This document shows, piece after piece, positions 23,106 through 32,172 of a stretch of 64,000 nt of DNA. The notes beneath the pieces are model-generated. The model made no database searches and was not told where the DNA came from. It worked only from the letters and a program-made list of their open reading frames with translations. Numbering within the stretch: position 1 is the first letter of the stretch; every line of letters starts with the position of its first letter. This stretch comes from Brachycybe producta (taxonomy: Eukaryota > Arthropoda > Diplopoda > Playtdesmida > Andrognathidae), in NCBI GenBank assembly GCA_036925085.1, contig JAUPFP010000015.1, forward strand, positions 1,883,001 through 1,947,000. Reading direction: 5' to 3'. The translations under genes were made by a program, and so were the position numbers.

Positions 23106-23257
23106 CTAAGTTTTAAACTTTTCAAGTAAAACAGCTTTCTTCTCTTGAACTTCTCCTTTGTTTGTGCATTTAAAGAGTTCAGCCATCTTGAACTTTTTGT
23201 TCTTTGTGTGTTCTTCACACACACACTCTTCATTCTTGTTTTCAAGTAAAACTAAAA

Positions 23258-23274
23258 GTGCGGGCACCGCGCTC
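23258..23274 (+). other. Short hairpin GTGCGG-GCA-CCGCGC, copy 2
   Basis: Second copy of the leader hairpin described at 23091-23105. The stem is kept although one base differs, because the change gives a G-T pair. Confidence 0.45.
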
Positions 23275-23871
23275 TAGCTTTACTCTTCGTATTGCTTTCC
23301 TCTTCTTCAGGCAATTGCAATACACTTTCATTTCTAATTCACTTTCCGCAGTGCAATCTTGATTGGGTGGTGTACCACGCTCGAGGTTGTATTGTACATC
23401 TGCTGTTTCTTTATTGAGGTTTTTGGAATTCTCGTAACCTCCACGTGGTCGCCAAATACCACGTGTCGAGAGAGATCCTTCCAAAATCTGACGCTCAATA
23501 AAGAACTCACGACGCTACACCAGTTGGGAACCAAAACTCATCACACGCCCAACTGAGAACACGATCAACACGATACAACCATCACCACACTAACGGAGTG
23601 AACGGCCACTTCGTTATACACGTCACAAGCTTAGGTAATCTATCGTTACTCAGTGTATAAGAGTACGATAGTGTCGGTTGCCGACAAGCACTAAGTTACC
23701 GACGCACAGTGACGACACCGACCTACAAACTGAACGAGTCCCATCATACTGGAACCGAAAAGTATAGCTCAGAGTGTACTCGAGAACCCTCGGAGCTGCA
23801 CACAACGACTTGGACTTCGCCGGACTCGTTCATCACCGCACATTCACATTACACAAGCCACTTCATTAATC

Positions 23872-25623
23872 ATGGCTACCTCACACGACAATACGGGGTC
23901 CCTGTCTGATCACCAGGGTTCGCACGAAGATCTGTTGGAAGTACCCGTGACTACTGATGTGACACCACCGCCGCGGCCGACTGGGGCCGAGTTTGACCAC
24001 CTGTCACAACAAGTGGCTGCACTCTCGACTCGTATGTCTCAGTTCATAGACGACCGATTCACACCGAATCGACCGACTACACCACGGCGGACAACACGCA
24101 CACACCGACTTCGCGACGATGACTCGGACGCCTCTTCAGCCCCCTATGTTGGCTACAGAGAGCGTCACGATCGTTACGAAAGACATTACACACCGCACAC
24201 ACGTCATCTACCGCGTAACCCTGACTGGCAACAACAAGGGCAGTCAGATGATCCGCGTCACAGAGATGAGCGTGCGGAAATACCGATCACGACACGTGCT
24301 GATTCTCCTCACTCGCTTGTCCGGGTTGCACGTAGCGGTCGCCGCTCGACACCCCCGGAGCAACAGCCTAGCCAAGGAGCGACACAAGGCACTTCAGTTT
24401 ACGCGCCACGTTTTCCACCGCAAGGGGTAGGTCTGATGCCGGCTGGAATGTCAAACGTCCAGGATGGCATCTATCGACCAACCCCCAGAGAACCCTCCGT
24501 GGAAGAATTCAATAAAAAATACAGCGGTCGCCACCCAGCCGACTCAATCCAAAAATTCAACGGATTGACAGGTTTCCGTCCCTTCCTGGAAGAATTCGAG
24601 GAAGTAGCACACCTGTACGGTTGGAAAGACCACCACAAGGAGGAATACATCACGGGGTGTTTCACTGGGGCCGCCCGTACGTGGCTGAGTAAACTGAGGT
24701 ATGAGCTTCAGGACATTCCTTGGCCAGCACTGAGAGTACAGATGGTAGATACGTTCGGAAAGCCGAACGAACTGGCCATCTTGGAGAAAAAGTATACAGA
24801 GATGCTCCAGAAGGAAGGTGAGAGTACACAAGCTTTCATCTGGGAGTTTATGATACTCGGCGACCGAGTTTACCCGCAACTTGACGATCAGCTGCGTATA
24901 AGCCAGTTGCGCCGCGCTCTACATCCCACCATACAGAACGCCGCGCATCACGCATCTACGACGTCGTTCAAGGACTTCGCAAACGCCGTCCTCAATATGG
25001 AGGTGGTCTTGCTGTCCTTGGATAAATGGCCGACGGAACCGAAACCCGCAGCTGATTCACAGTCGGGTAAAGGAGCATCGAAGACCGACCAGGAGCCGGC
25101 GGCAGCCGCCAGCCCTAAAGACAAAACACACCGGTCTAGGCATGATAAAAAGCCTAGTCAGACTGCTGCCACCAATTCAAACCGACACTCTGCAGCGGAC
25201 ACCCAACCAGAGACCACTCGCACGTTCGACAAGAGTAAGTCGACGTGTTATAATTGTGGCAAATTGGGGCATTTCGTCCGTGAGTGTCGGCAACCAAAGA
25301 AGAAGGTTGCAATCAAGCAGTTTGGAGAGCCGGTTACCGACTACGACATCAAAGGAGAGGTGCCTGAAACGGATATCATCACCGAAGACGGTGTTGAGTT
25401 TGCTCTAATACGAGTGGCGGGACAAATCCGCCGGATCCCTCTTCCAGCAGCAGACTCAGCCGCCGGAGCACCTCCTCCTGACACATCCGACAATGACAGC
25501 TCTGACCACTCTGAGGACATACCAATCAAAGTGCTCGACCAAGCTCCTGCACACAAATGGACCTCGGGCGAGCCGATCAAGTGGCCACCCACGCTGTCAA
25601 GAAACCAAACGCGACGAAAATAA
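23872..25623 (+). CDS. Gag-like capsid/nucleocapsid protein of the LTR element
   Basis: 583 aa. The ATG at 23872 has a good context (A at -3, G at +4). Residues 1 to about 205 are S/T/P/R-rich and probably disordered. Residues about 228-380 look like a retrotransposon Gag capsid domain: FNGLTGFRPFLEEFEEVA, then LYGWKD, GAARTWL and a DTFG segment, a spacing known from Ty3/Gypsy Gags. A basic linker leads to one zinc knuckle, C459-X2-C462-X4-H467-X4-C472, of the kind that binds RNA in nucleocapsids. The last 110 residues are acidic and proline-rich; no protease D-S/T-G motif is visible. In the family this protein forms the particle and packages the element RNA. The frame closes with TAA and no polymerase frame follows, so no Gag-Pol fusion is suggested. 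Codon use is G+C-rich, unlike the flanks. Confidence 0.9.
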   Translation: MATSHDNTGSLSDHQGSHEDLLEVPVTTDVTPPPRPTGAEFDHLSQQVAALSTRMSQFIDDRFTPNRPTTPRRTTRTHRLRDDDSDASSAPYVGYRERHDRYERHYTPHTRHLPRNPDWQQQGQSDDPRHRDERAEIPITTRADSPHSLVRVARSGRRSTPPEQQPSQGATQGTSVYAPRFPPQGVGLMPAGMSNVQDGIYRPTPREPSVEEFNKKYSGRHPADSIQKFNGLTGFRPFLEEFEEVAHLYGWKDHHKEEYITGCFTGAARTWLSKLRYELQDIPWPALRVQMVDTFGKPNELAILEKKYTEMLQKEGESTQAFIWEFMILGDRVYPQLDDQLRISQLRRALHPTIQNAAHHASTTSFKDFANAVLNMEVVLLSLDKWPTEPKPAADSQSGKGASKTDQEPAAAASPKDKTHRSRHDKKPSQTAATNSNRHSAADTQPETTRTFDKSKSTCYNCGKLGHFVRECRQPKKKVAIKQFGEPVTDYDIKGEVPETDIITEDGVEFALIRVAGQIRRIPLPAADSAAGAPPPDTSDNDSSDHSEDIPIKVLDQAPAHKWTSGEPIKWPPTLSRNQTRRK

Positions 25624-25635
25624 AACAATAATTCA

Positions 25636-25672
25636 CCAGTGTTTATTTCATGACTATGGAAATAAACACCAG
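25636..25672 (+). terminator. Hairpin with AATAAA just after gag
   Basis: GTGTTTATTTC (25639-25649) pairs perfectly with GAAATAAACAC (25659-25669) around a 9-base loop, starting 16 bases after the gag stop. The right arm contains AATAAA (25661-25666). A poly(A) signal placed in a stem could give regulated 3'-end formation, yielding a short gag mRNA beside full-length RNA. Structure is seen; use is inferred. Confidence 0.5.
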
Positions 25673-25750
25673 CAACCATCAAATATCAACAATAGAAGAG
25701 CGGGAGGAATTTGAGAATTGTTGTGTTAAGAAACAACTGAGGACAGTTGT

Positions 25751-25800
25751 CAAGAGGTGGGGGAGGGGATAAAAGGAACCCCCCAACGAATAAACAACCC
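25751..25800 (+). promoter_or_regulatory. Possible internal promoter or central purine tract
   Basis: A purine-rich stretch with GGTGGGGGAGGGG is followed at once by GATAAAAGG (25768-25776) and C-rich DNA. It resembles the LTR TATA region in its AAAAGGA string. It could serve as an internal promoter for ORF2 1.3 kb downstream, or as a second plus-strand priming tract. Either reading is inference. Confidence 0.3.
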
Positions 25801-27056
25801 CACAGCATCAACAACCCCTCTAAACACTCTCAAATAACTCCCAAAACTCTACAAAATTCACACAACTTTAATTTTTGAAACACTTCTAAACTTTTCAACA
25901 TGGCCGCCAATATTTACATATTGGCAACCATTTCAAACATGCAATAAACTACACCGGAACCACGTGGCCTTCACAAACAACTGTCAACCACGTGGTACAC
26001 CTGGGAAAAACGCCGAAGGCTAGTCAAGGACGTTCAGAAGAAAAATCAAGAGCCATAAAAGGGTCAGCAAAAGAAAAACACCGTGCTCCCCTTTATTATG
26101 GACGAACGTCATTGACCATGCTGTTGACAGTAGAAGGATAGAAACTTCAAAGAGACAATTGCTCTGGGGGCCAGACCAATGCACTGGGACTTCAAAGAAA
26201 AAACGAACAACAAAAACTGCTGGCCATAAACAAATAAAAAAGGAAGAAAATCAGTTTTGAAGATTTTGTGAGAGCGGACACCTTCAATTAAAAAATAAAA
26301 TTGAAGAACCTGTCACCCTCTCAATTAAGATCGAATTGTGGGACACCAACTCCTGCCCCACTCCCCCCTAAAAATAATAACAAACAGCAAGGTACATTAG
26401 TAACCTTGCTGACCTATTCTTTCCAAAAAAGGCATTAAGGAAAAGAAGGGGAGAAAGTTAATGGGCAACTTCACACCTCGGTGTGAAATAAAATAACGGC
26501 CCTTCCCCCTCGAGATTCCTTAGTCCTTTTGTTTATCTAAAAATAATAAACAGGACCGACTCTGATAAGAATTAGATCAACACCTCTCACATCTAATATC
26601 GGTGGGACAACCCCCACCCCCAATAAATAAAGTCGTGAAGAAACCAATTAGAGTAAGGTGTCTTATTCTAAAAGGGGCCGGCCCTTCTAACTTTTAAAAT
26701 TAAATAAGAAAGTGACCAAACTTGGTCAATTACCACTCGATTTGCTCTCTTCAAAGAAGCACTCGTTTTTGTTCATCTCTTTATGCTCGATCTTCTTCAA
26801 TCATCAAATCTTCAATCTACTTCTGTGCCAAGTTCCAAATTTTAATTTCGAACTTCTTCAGTTTTGTTGTCAATCCAAAGCTTGAGTACCACCTTCAAGC
26901 CTTTGAACTCACGTGCAGTGCATCAGGCCTTCAGAACTCTTTGGACCTCTTGAAATAATAACAGAGTGATCGGGGACCGATTTCTGTTATTATTTGGAAG
27001 TAACCACCAGCAGCGGGACTTTTGAAAAAGTAAGAACTTTCTAACTCTTAAGAAAT
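25801..27056 (+). other. Inter-ORF spacer with several hairpins
   Basis: Non-coding spacer between gag and ORF2. It holds CACGTG at 25961, 25989 and 26910, and perfect hairpins at 26385-26411 (9-bp stem CAGCAAGGT), 26470-26487 (TTCACAC-CTCG-GTGTGAA) and 26953-26995 (13-bp outer stem). A frame at 26722-26958 is short and featureless. The DNA just before ORF2 (CTTTCTAACTCTTAAG) is pyrimidine-rich and could be an acceptor for a spliced ORF2 mRNA. Confidence 0.5.
26953..26995 (+). other. Two-tier hairpin upstream of ORF2
   Basis: AAATAATAACAGA (26953-26965) pairs perfectly with TCTGTTATTATTT (26983-26995); inside, ATCGG (26969-26973) pairs with CCGAT (26977-26981) around GGA. It ends about 60 bases before the ORF2 ATG. 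A role in translation or packaging is inferred from position only. Confidence 0.6.
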
Positions 27057-29234
27057 ATGCCAGGTAGAGGCTCATGGAGAGGAGGCAGAATGATGTCTGC
27101 CTCTTCTAGTGAAGATGAGACGGAGAGTGGAACGGCGGGGACCGCTGAACCCCTCTCTCAATCTACCTGCCAGCTACAAAGGGCGGGCGCCGCCAGTGCG
27201 CCAGTAACGAGAAGAGAGTCGCCAAACATAATAGATAGGCGCCGCACCTCCTCCGAACCGGAGAATTTTCACCGGCGTGGGGAGAAGCGCCTAAAAGCAA
27301 GCTTCAAGCGACCTGCCAATGTCGGGCGCGAAGGGAAGCCTGCTGCTCCAAGCAGCATCGTCCCCTTCGACGTCACGACATCAAAACACTACTGGGAGGA
27401 GCGGGAAGACCGCATCGATATTAATACAATGGCATGGGGGGTTAACCAGGCGTTCCGCGATAGCATCGCGCCTGGTCAACCCATTCCGGGTGGAGCTGAA
27501 GCAAGAGGGAAGCGTGGGGGAGGTGGATCTGTGCCCTCCCCCCTCGAAGACCTCCACTTGGAGATGCAGAGGGAGGCTGCCCTTCGCCAGGCAGCCAGAG
27601 ATAAAAAGGAAGGGGAGGACAATCTGGCGTACCTCCGTGCGGTTTGCGCCCGCCTTGTCGAGCTGGGCTTACCGTGTACGGCGCAACTCCCGAAGGAGGA
27701 GCTCCTGCGAATCGAGGCCCGACTCCAAGAAGCCGCCCGAGTTACGTCATCGGCCACGTCATCACCTCCATCCTCAAACTCGCCAGCAACCCTGACAACT
27801 GGCCTCTCCACATCTCCTTCTCCACCCATAACGCCACCAGAGCCTTTCCAACACTGCTCACCGGTGCCGTCAATCACTCCGCCGCCTCCTCCTCATACAC
27901 CATTATCGTCACCACCAACCTCCCGATGTGCCACGCCTCCACGCAGCGAGGCCGCCACACCAACTCCGACTCCAAAGCTACCTTCCATAGTGGTGGTTCC
28001 CCAACCTGTTCGTGTTCAGGTTCCCACTGGGGCTCGCCCCAAGGAGCCTCAACAGTCCTACAGGGGCCACCACTCTCCTCGAGACTCTCTTCAACGGCCA
28101 CAACCACGTCGCTCTTCGCCACGTGGTTCCCATCTTTCGCCCCGACGCCGACCCGACGGAAGAAGTCAGCAGGAACAACGTGGTTCCTCTGGACGCGGCC
28201 CTCCGCCGCGTAATAACTTCGACCCAAGGGTCAGGCAAGACCTACAGGATCACCGAGTCCAACTGGACCGCGACCATCGCTATGAAACTCGGGGCCCTCC
28301 TACTTGGGTCCCGCGTCGCTCTCCTCCTCCGCCACCTCCGGGCCGCCCTTCTGGACAACCTACGCCTACACCTTTGATGCCGCCACCTTCCGCAGAGCGT
28401 GCCGCGTTCTTGAAAAAACAGAAGGCCATCACAAACCTTCTGCAAGACGTCATGCGACAGGGAGGTGACCCCATGGAAGCACTGGGCCGTGCACCAGGAA
28501 GTGCCAAGCCACTGGAGGCGCTGAGCAGGAAGTCGGCATCGAAGCGACTACGTCAGCGGGCCCGCGATATGGCCCGGTCCGCCTTGCGCCATGCCAGGCC
28601 TATCACGGGCGCATCAGTTTCTTTGGAACCTGCGGCTCCAACACCAGCCCGACCAGCCGCACCGCCCACTGTACCCCATGCCGGGGCTACTCTGGGGCGG
28701 TTACCGCTGGATCATCCGTTCCGTGCAGCCACCTCCGGCGAGAGGTTGCTCAACAATCGGTGGGTCACTTGGCAGCGCGAAGTGCGCTCTGCCAACACCC
28801 TTTACGTAGGACACTTCTCTTTGGAGGAAGGGTTTCCCCGTCTGGACCTCCCTCCCCGGGAGCGATATGTCGTGGGACTCTCCCGCCTAACAAGTGTCCT
28901 CATCACCATCGTCTTCCCAAGAAGACGGATTGTTGAAACCACCAGTTTCGCCGGAGATGCCATCGATGAAGCCACGGAAGCCCTTTTGGGAGCTTTCGTC
29001 AACTCCGTCTTTAGACTGCCAGCTGGACAGACGTTCCGTACCAGTCGCCACTACATTCCGGAACCGGATCCTCGCTACCGAATCGCCGTCTTATGGGACG
29101 CCGCTTGGGCTACACTGTACAACAAGCGGTCCTCCCGTAAGATTATCGGGGACCGGGACATCTTCAATATCTTCCACCGGGATCTACCTGACGACCAGGG
29201 ACAATGGCTGTCTGCCGCATCCAGCTACCGATGA
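27057..29234 (+). CDS. ORF2 of the LTR element, unknown 725-aa P/R-rich protein
   Basis: 725 aa; ATG at 27057 with A at -3. I do not recognise it, and it lacks any protease, reverse transcriptase, integrase or envelope hallmark. Layout: 1-85 R/S/E-rich start with an MPGRGSWRGG end; about 163-230 probably helical, partly coiled coil (E/R/L-rich, with ARLVELGLP); 235-320 and 420-446 proline-rich runs including polyproline; 325-420 R/Q/S-rich and basic; about 447-520 a basic helical stretch; about 545-725 a globular-looking C-terminal domain with hydrophobic beta-like segments (NTLYVGHFSLEEG, RYVVGLSRLTSVLITIVFP) and aromatic motifs (WVTWQREV, LWDAAWATLY, IFNIFHRDLP). No signal peptide or membrane segment. 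The basic, disordered middle suggests nucleic-acid or RNA binding. G+C is very high. Candidates: accessory structural protein, RNA chaperone or captured host gene. Confidence 0.85.
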   Translation: MPGRGSWRGGRMMSASSSEDETESGTAGTAEPLSQSTCQLQRAGAASAPVTRRESPNIIDRRRTSSEPENFHRRGEKRLKASFKRPANVGREGKPAAPSSIVPFDVTTSKHYWEEREDRIDINTMAWGVNQAFRDSIAPGQPIPGGAEARGKRGGGGSVPSPLEDLHLEMQREAALRQAARDKKEGEDNLAYLRAVCARLVELGLPCTAQLPKEELLRIEARLQEAARVTSSATSSPPSSNSPATLTTGLSTSPSPPITPPEPFQHCSPVPSITPPPPPHTPLSSPPTSRCATPPRSEAATPTPTPKLPSIVVVPQPVRVQVPTGARPKEPQQSYRGHHSPRDSLQRPQPRRSSPRGSHLSPRRRPDGRSQQEQRGSSGRGPPPRNNFDPRVRQDLQDHRVQLDRDHRYETRGPPTWVPRRSPPPPPPGRPSGQPTPTPLMPPPSAERAAFLKKQKAITNLLQDVMRQGGDPMEALGRAPGSAKPLEALSRKSASKRLRQRARDMARSALRHARPITGASVSLEPAAPTPARPAAPPTVPHAGATLGRLPLDHPFRAATSGERLLNNRWVTWQREVRSANTLYVGHFSLEEGFPRLDLPPRERYVVGLSRLTSVLITIVFPRRRIVETTSFAGDAIDEATEALLGAFVNSVFRLPAGQTFRTSRHYIPEPDPRYRIAVLWDAAWATLYNKRSSRKIIGDRDIFNIFHRDLPDDQGQWLSAASSYR

Positions 29235-29637
29235 GGCCAGGTCCGGCGGGATTACCCCCCCGTACGGTTCATGGACCCAGGATCCTCCCCACCCTCCGCA
29301 GCAGGGATAGCTGCGCGCCACATGTACTCATGTGGTTGCCACCCATCCGGGTGGCATTATCGAAAAATTTATAAAAAAATAAAATACGTTGCAACTGTTC
29401 TTTTCTTTTTAGATTTCAATAGCGGCTCGCCACTCAGCGAGCATTAATTATCTTTGTTTTATGTTTTCAGCCTTTTCCAATTTTTAAGGGCGCTGACACT
29501 TCGGTGCCAGTGCCTTTCCATAACCACCTCTGTACACGGTAAGTCCTCAGCCACCCATGTCTCCCCGCTGCGTAACTTGAAGACCTTCCACCCTTGGCTG
29601 GAGTACGAGGACGTACTCCAAGCAAAGTTGGAGGGTA
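29235..29637 (+). other. 3' non-coding region with tandem hairpins and acceptor-like tracts
   Basis: After the ORF2 stop come two adjacent 7-bp stem, 4-base loop hairpins (29318-29335 CCACATG/CATGTGG; 29338-29355 GCCACCC/GGGTGGC), then AATAAA (29378-29383), another hairpin (29425-29442 GCTCGC/GCGAGC) and, 19 bases before the 3' LTR, GGAGTACG-AGGA-CGTACTCC (29600-29619). Two pyrimidine tracts end in AG (to 29412 and to 29470). A short frame (29454-29642) runs into the LTR start; its FHPWLEYEDVL segment faintly recalls integrase C-termini, but this is too weak to call. The purine tract before the LTR (GGAGGG) is short for a polypurine tract. Confidence 0.55.
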
Positions 29638-30325
29638 TGTAACACCCTGTAAATCGTGATCCCGCCAAAACCATAGCCTGGGGGGTAAACAACTCTCAAC
29701 CGTCCCTCCCTCCTCTCTGACTCACCTTTCTGACTCATGCCCAAGTGGCGGATTGATACATAAAGGACCATGGTCACTTGGACCTGGTTACACCTCGCAG
29801 GTGTACACAGGTCCAAGGTATAAAAGGACCATGTTCCTCTTTGTTCCTCAGTTCTTTCCTTTGCCTGTTTTTGCGATACATTCCAAATCATGGGCCTGAG
29901 GATTTCCAGTTAGTATTTTACTATTCACCCTTGTATCTGTACTTCTTACAAGGAATGAATAAAAGTGTTGTAATAAGAAGTAGCGTTGTCTCTATGTCTT
30001 TATGCTAATAACTTCTCTTCAGAGGCCGGAGGTTTCATAGGGCAGGAGCTATACGATTCTCAGCAGCTACAACATCTTCTCTAGTCGGAATACCGATGGA
30101 GAAGATGTATATCAGCATCAACCGGAAGAGAGAGAGATGGCCGCCACTCTCCTGCATTGATTTCACCCCCATGCAGAAGAGTGACTTCAATCTATCTCCA
30201 TCCAGCTCTCTCTACAGCTCGGATCTTCTCTGTGCAGGTGTCATACTGCTCAGAGAAGAAACGAAAAGTAGAAAATGTCATCTAAAGGTTGGTAATAAAA
30301 TATTGGTTGATGTCAAAAGCTCACA
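29638..30325 (+). repeat. 3' LTR (688 bp)
   Basis: Same length as the 5' LTR and, in my reading, the same sequence throughout; TATA box at 29819-29826 and AATAAA at 29958-29963. Flanked by AAAG at 30326-30329. Confidence 0.95.
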
Positions 30326-30329
30326 AAAG

Positions 30330-31347
30330 TCTAGTACTGAGTAGGCAGTAATCGCTGGAAACATTCTAGCCTGCAAATGGAGATATCTTAAATTTGTAGA
30401 TACAAAGCAACATTGCCAGAATATCCAATGGCTTGATATCAAAGTATATTGCTTGTTTCAGTGTTTCCGCACTTCAAATGGAAAACATAGCTCAGTAAAG
30501 TAGAAGCAAAATACAAATGGAGCACTAACACCACTGGCAGTCAGGCAAATCCATTGCAGAACTGAACAACAGATACCGAATTCGGTTTGGACGCACAACC
30601 ATCACTGACCACAATGTATTCAAAATAGATCGCTGTGTCCATATCCTAGATACATGTGTCCGGCAATTATCGCCTGGTCTGTACTAAGCTTTTAATGAGT
30701 TAATTTAAAATTTATCATTTTCTCTCTTCAATTTGGATCAAAAAAGTCTGCTGCTCAAAAAACTAAAAATTTCTTCCTTTTCAGAAGTTTTTATAAAGTT
30801 GATTTTCTTTTAACCATTATAGTCGTTAGCTCATTATTGACCTTGGTGTTTATTAAAAGTTCAGGGAGTGACTCTTCACCCTAATGAACATTAAACATTA
30901 TGCATGGTCAAAATGAAGTTCCCCCTTTTCAAAATCACACAATGGACAATTGTGAAACAAACCCCCCTCAAACAAAATAGTAAAGGCCCTTTCTCCATTG
31001 CCACCAAAACAACCCCACAACATTTATTCAGCTCTTATAAACAATCGGAAGTCATCTCCCATAAACAGCATAGATTCACTTGAGTCACTAACTACAATAA
31101 GAGATTCATTAGAAAGAAAGATAAAAATGGAAACCATATTTTTTTTTATTATTATTTCAGTGCACTCAAAAATAAAAAGGAAATTTTATATATATTTTTT
31201 CTCATTTTAACCACAAAAATATAGCCATTCTTGTATTATCTGCTTTCTTTCATATACAGGATGTTCTTAAACCAAACGTGAGACAAAAATGTAATGAGCT
31301 CAAAAAAGAGCCAGAACATAGTAATGTATGTGAACCACATGAACACA
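30330..31347. other. Intergenic, nothing recognised
   Basis: Host DNA downstream of the LTR element; only short frames. Confidence 0.5.
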
Positions 31348-31355
31348 CATTAGAC

Positions 31356-31622
31356 CAGTAGTTCACAAACTCACAGTATTTTTTTAGTGAAGATTTACCC
31401 GCAGGACAAACTAGCAGACCTCACGGCAAACTAGTGTCCTGCAGCACATTTTTTGAAAACCATTGGATCAGACATATAAAACATGTAATAGGAATGTTTT
31501 CTTAATTAGGCCTATACTTTTTCTAATAACATTAAAAAATATAATTGAAAGTATTCAATATAACATCCAAAATTTCGTGGCACACTTAGTAAAACTCACG
31601 GCACACCCATTGGGAACCAGTG
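31356..31622. mobile_element. hAT-like MITE with 8-bp target duplication
   Basis: Ends CAGTAGTTCACAAACT and the complement of CACTGGTTCCCAATGG, the CAGTGGTTC style of hAT elements. Flanks CATTAGAC (31348-31355) and CATTAAAC (31623-31630) agree in 7 of 8 bases, the hAT target-duplication length. No coding capacity. Confidence 0.8.
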
Positions 31623-31704
31623 CATTAAACCAAATGTCCCATCTGTCCAATCTGGACCATCCTGTCCATCTTTGTATTAAAGACACATTGTCTTAAGAGT
31701 CTAA

Positions 31705-32172
31705 AGCCCCTACCACACTACCAACTTTTAATGCAATTCAACTTGCAATGCAATTTGTGATGTGACTTGCAGAACTAGAACTTTGTAATAAACTTCTACA
31801 TCAACAACATGAAGCTAGATTTACAACCTAGTTCCACAAACTTAAGTTTTCAAAACTTCTTTTGTGTCCACATTGTAGAAGCCATTATGATCAGCTAAGA
31901 GGAAGGTTCAAAAACCATAAGTCATGGAACCAGCTTCACATTCAAAGTTTTGATGTCATTTCCAGCATATGACCTGATTAGTTGGTTTGTCAGAAAATTT
32001 CATAAAAAGTCTCTCAGAAGTTGCATATGTGCAACTCAATGAGACTTGAGTCTCACCACTAGTTGAAAAGAAAGTTTTATCAAGTTGCACGTCATATCAC
32101 AGAACTTGCATGTCAAATTGCAAGTTTTCTTGCATCAAAGTTTAATCAAAAGTTGCTATTGTGACAGGTGCT
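31705..32172. mobile_element. PIF/Harbinger-like non-autonomous element (468 bp)
   Basis: Ends AGCCCCTACCACACTACC and the complement of AGCACCTGTCACAATAGC, both continuing into CAACTTTT; TAA flanks both sides (31702-31704 and 32173-32175). No transposase frame. Interior repeats of AACTTGCA. Confidence 0.75.

Larger units (their letters stand above)
21936..23871 (+). other. Long gag leader, non-coding
   Basis: Nearly 2 kb without a credible frame. It has several CACGTG sites (21965, 22005, 22070, 22166, 22411, 23442, 23460), a pyrimidine tract of CTCTT repeats ending in CAG at 22699 that looks like a 3' splice site, and two copies of a short hairpin sequence, GTGCGGGCACCGC (23091-23103 and 23258-23270). 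Many ATGs precede the gag start, so plain scanning translation of gag is unlikely from a full-length leader; splicing or internal entry is a fair inference. Confidence 0.6.
20772..30325 (+). mobile_element. Young LTR retrotransposon, Ty3/Gypsy-like, gag plus unknown ORF2, no pol seen
   Basis: Two direct 688-bp repeats (20772-21459 and 29638-30325) start with TGTAACACC, end with CTCACA and flank 8.2 kb. The 4-bp sequence AAAG stands just outside both ends (20768-20771 and 30326-30329), as expected of a target duplication. Two bases after the 5' LTR a tRNA-Ala-type primer site begins. Inside are a Gag-like frame with a CCHC knuckle and a second long frame; both are open end to end. I see no protease, reverse transcriptase, RNase H or integrase frame, so the copy looks whole in its own parts but non-autonomous. 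I found no difference between the LTRs, which implies a very recent insertion. The Gag style favours Metaviridae; BEL/Pao is not excluded without a polymerase to classify. Confidence 0.93.

Noticed and set aside
27319-28377. Long frames in other registers and on the - strand inside ORF2 (up to 189 aa)
   Set aside because: Very high G+C leaves few stops in every frame; they lack domain-like composition and overlap the better-supported 725-aa frame.
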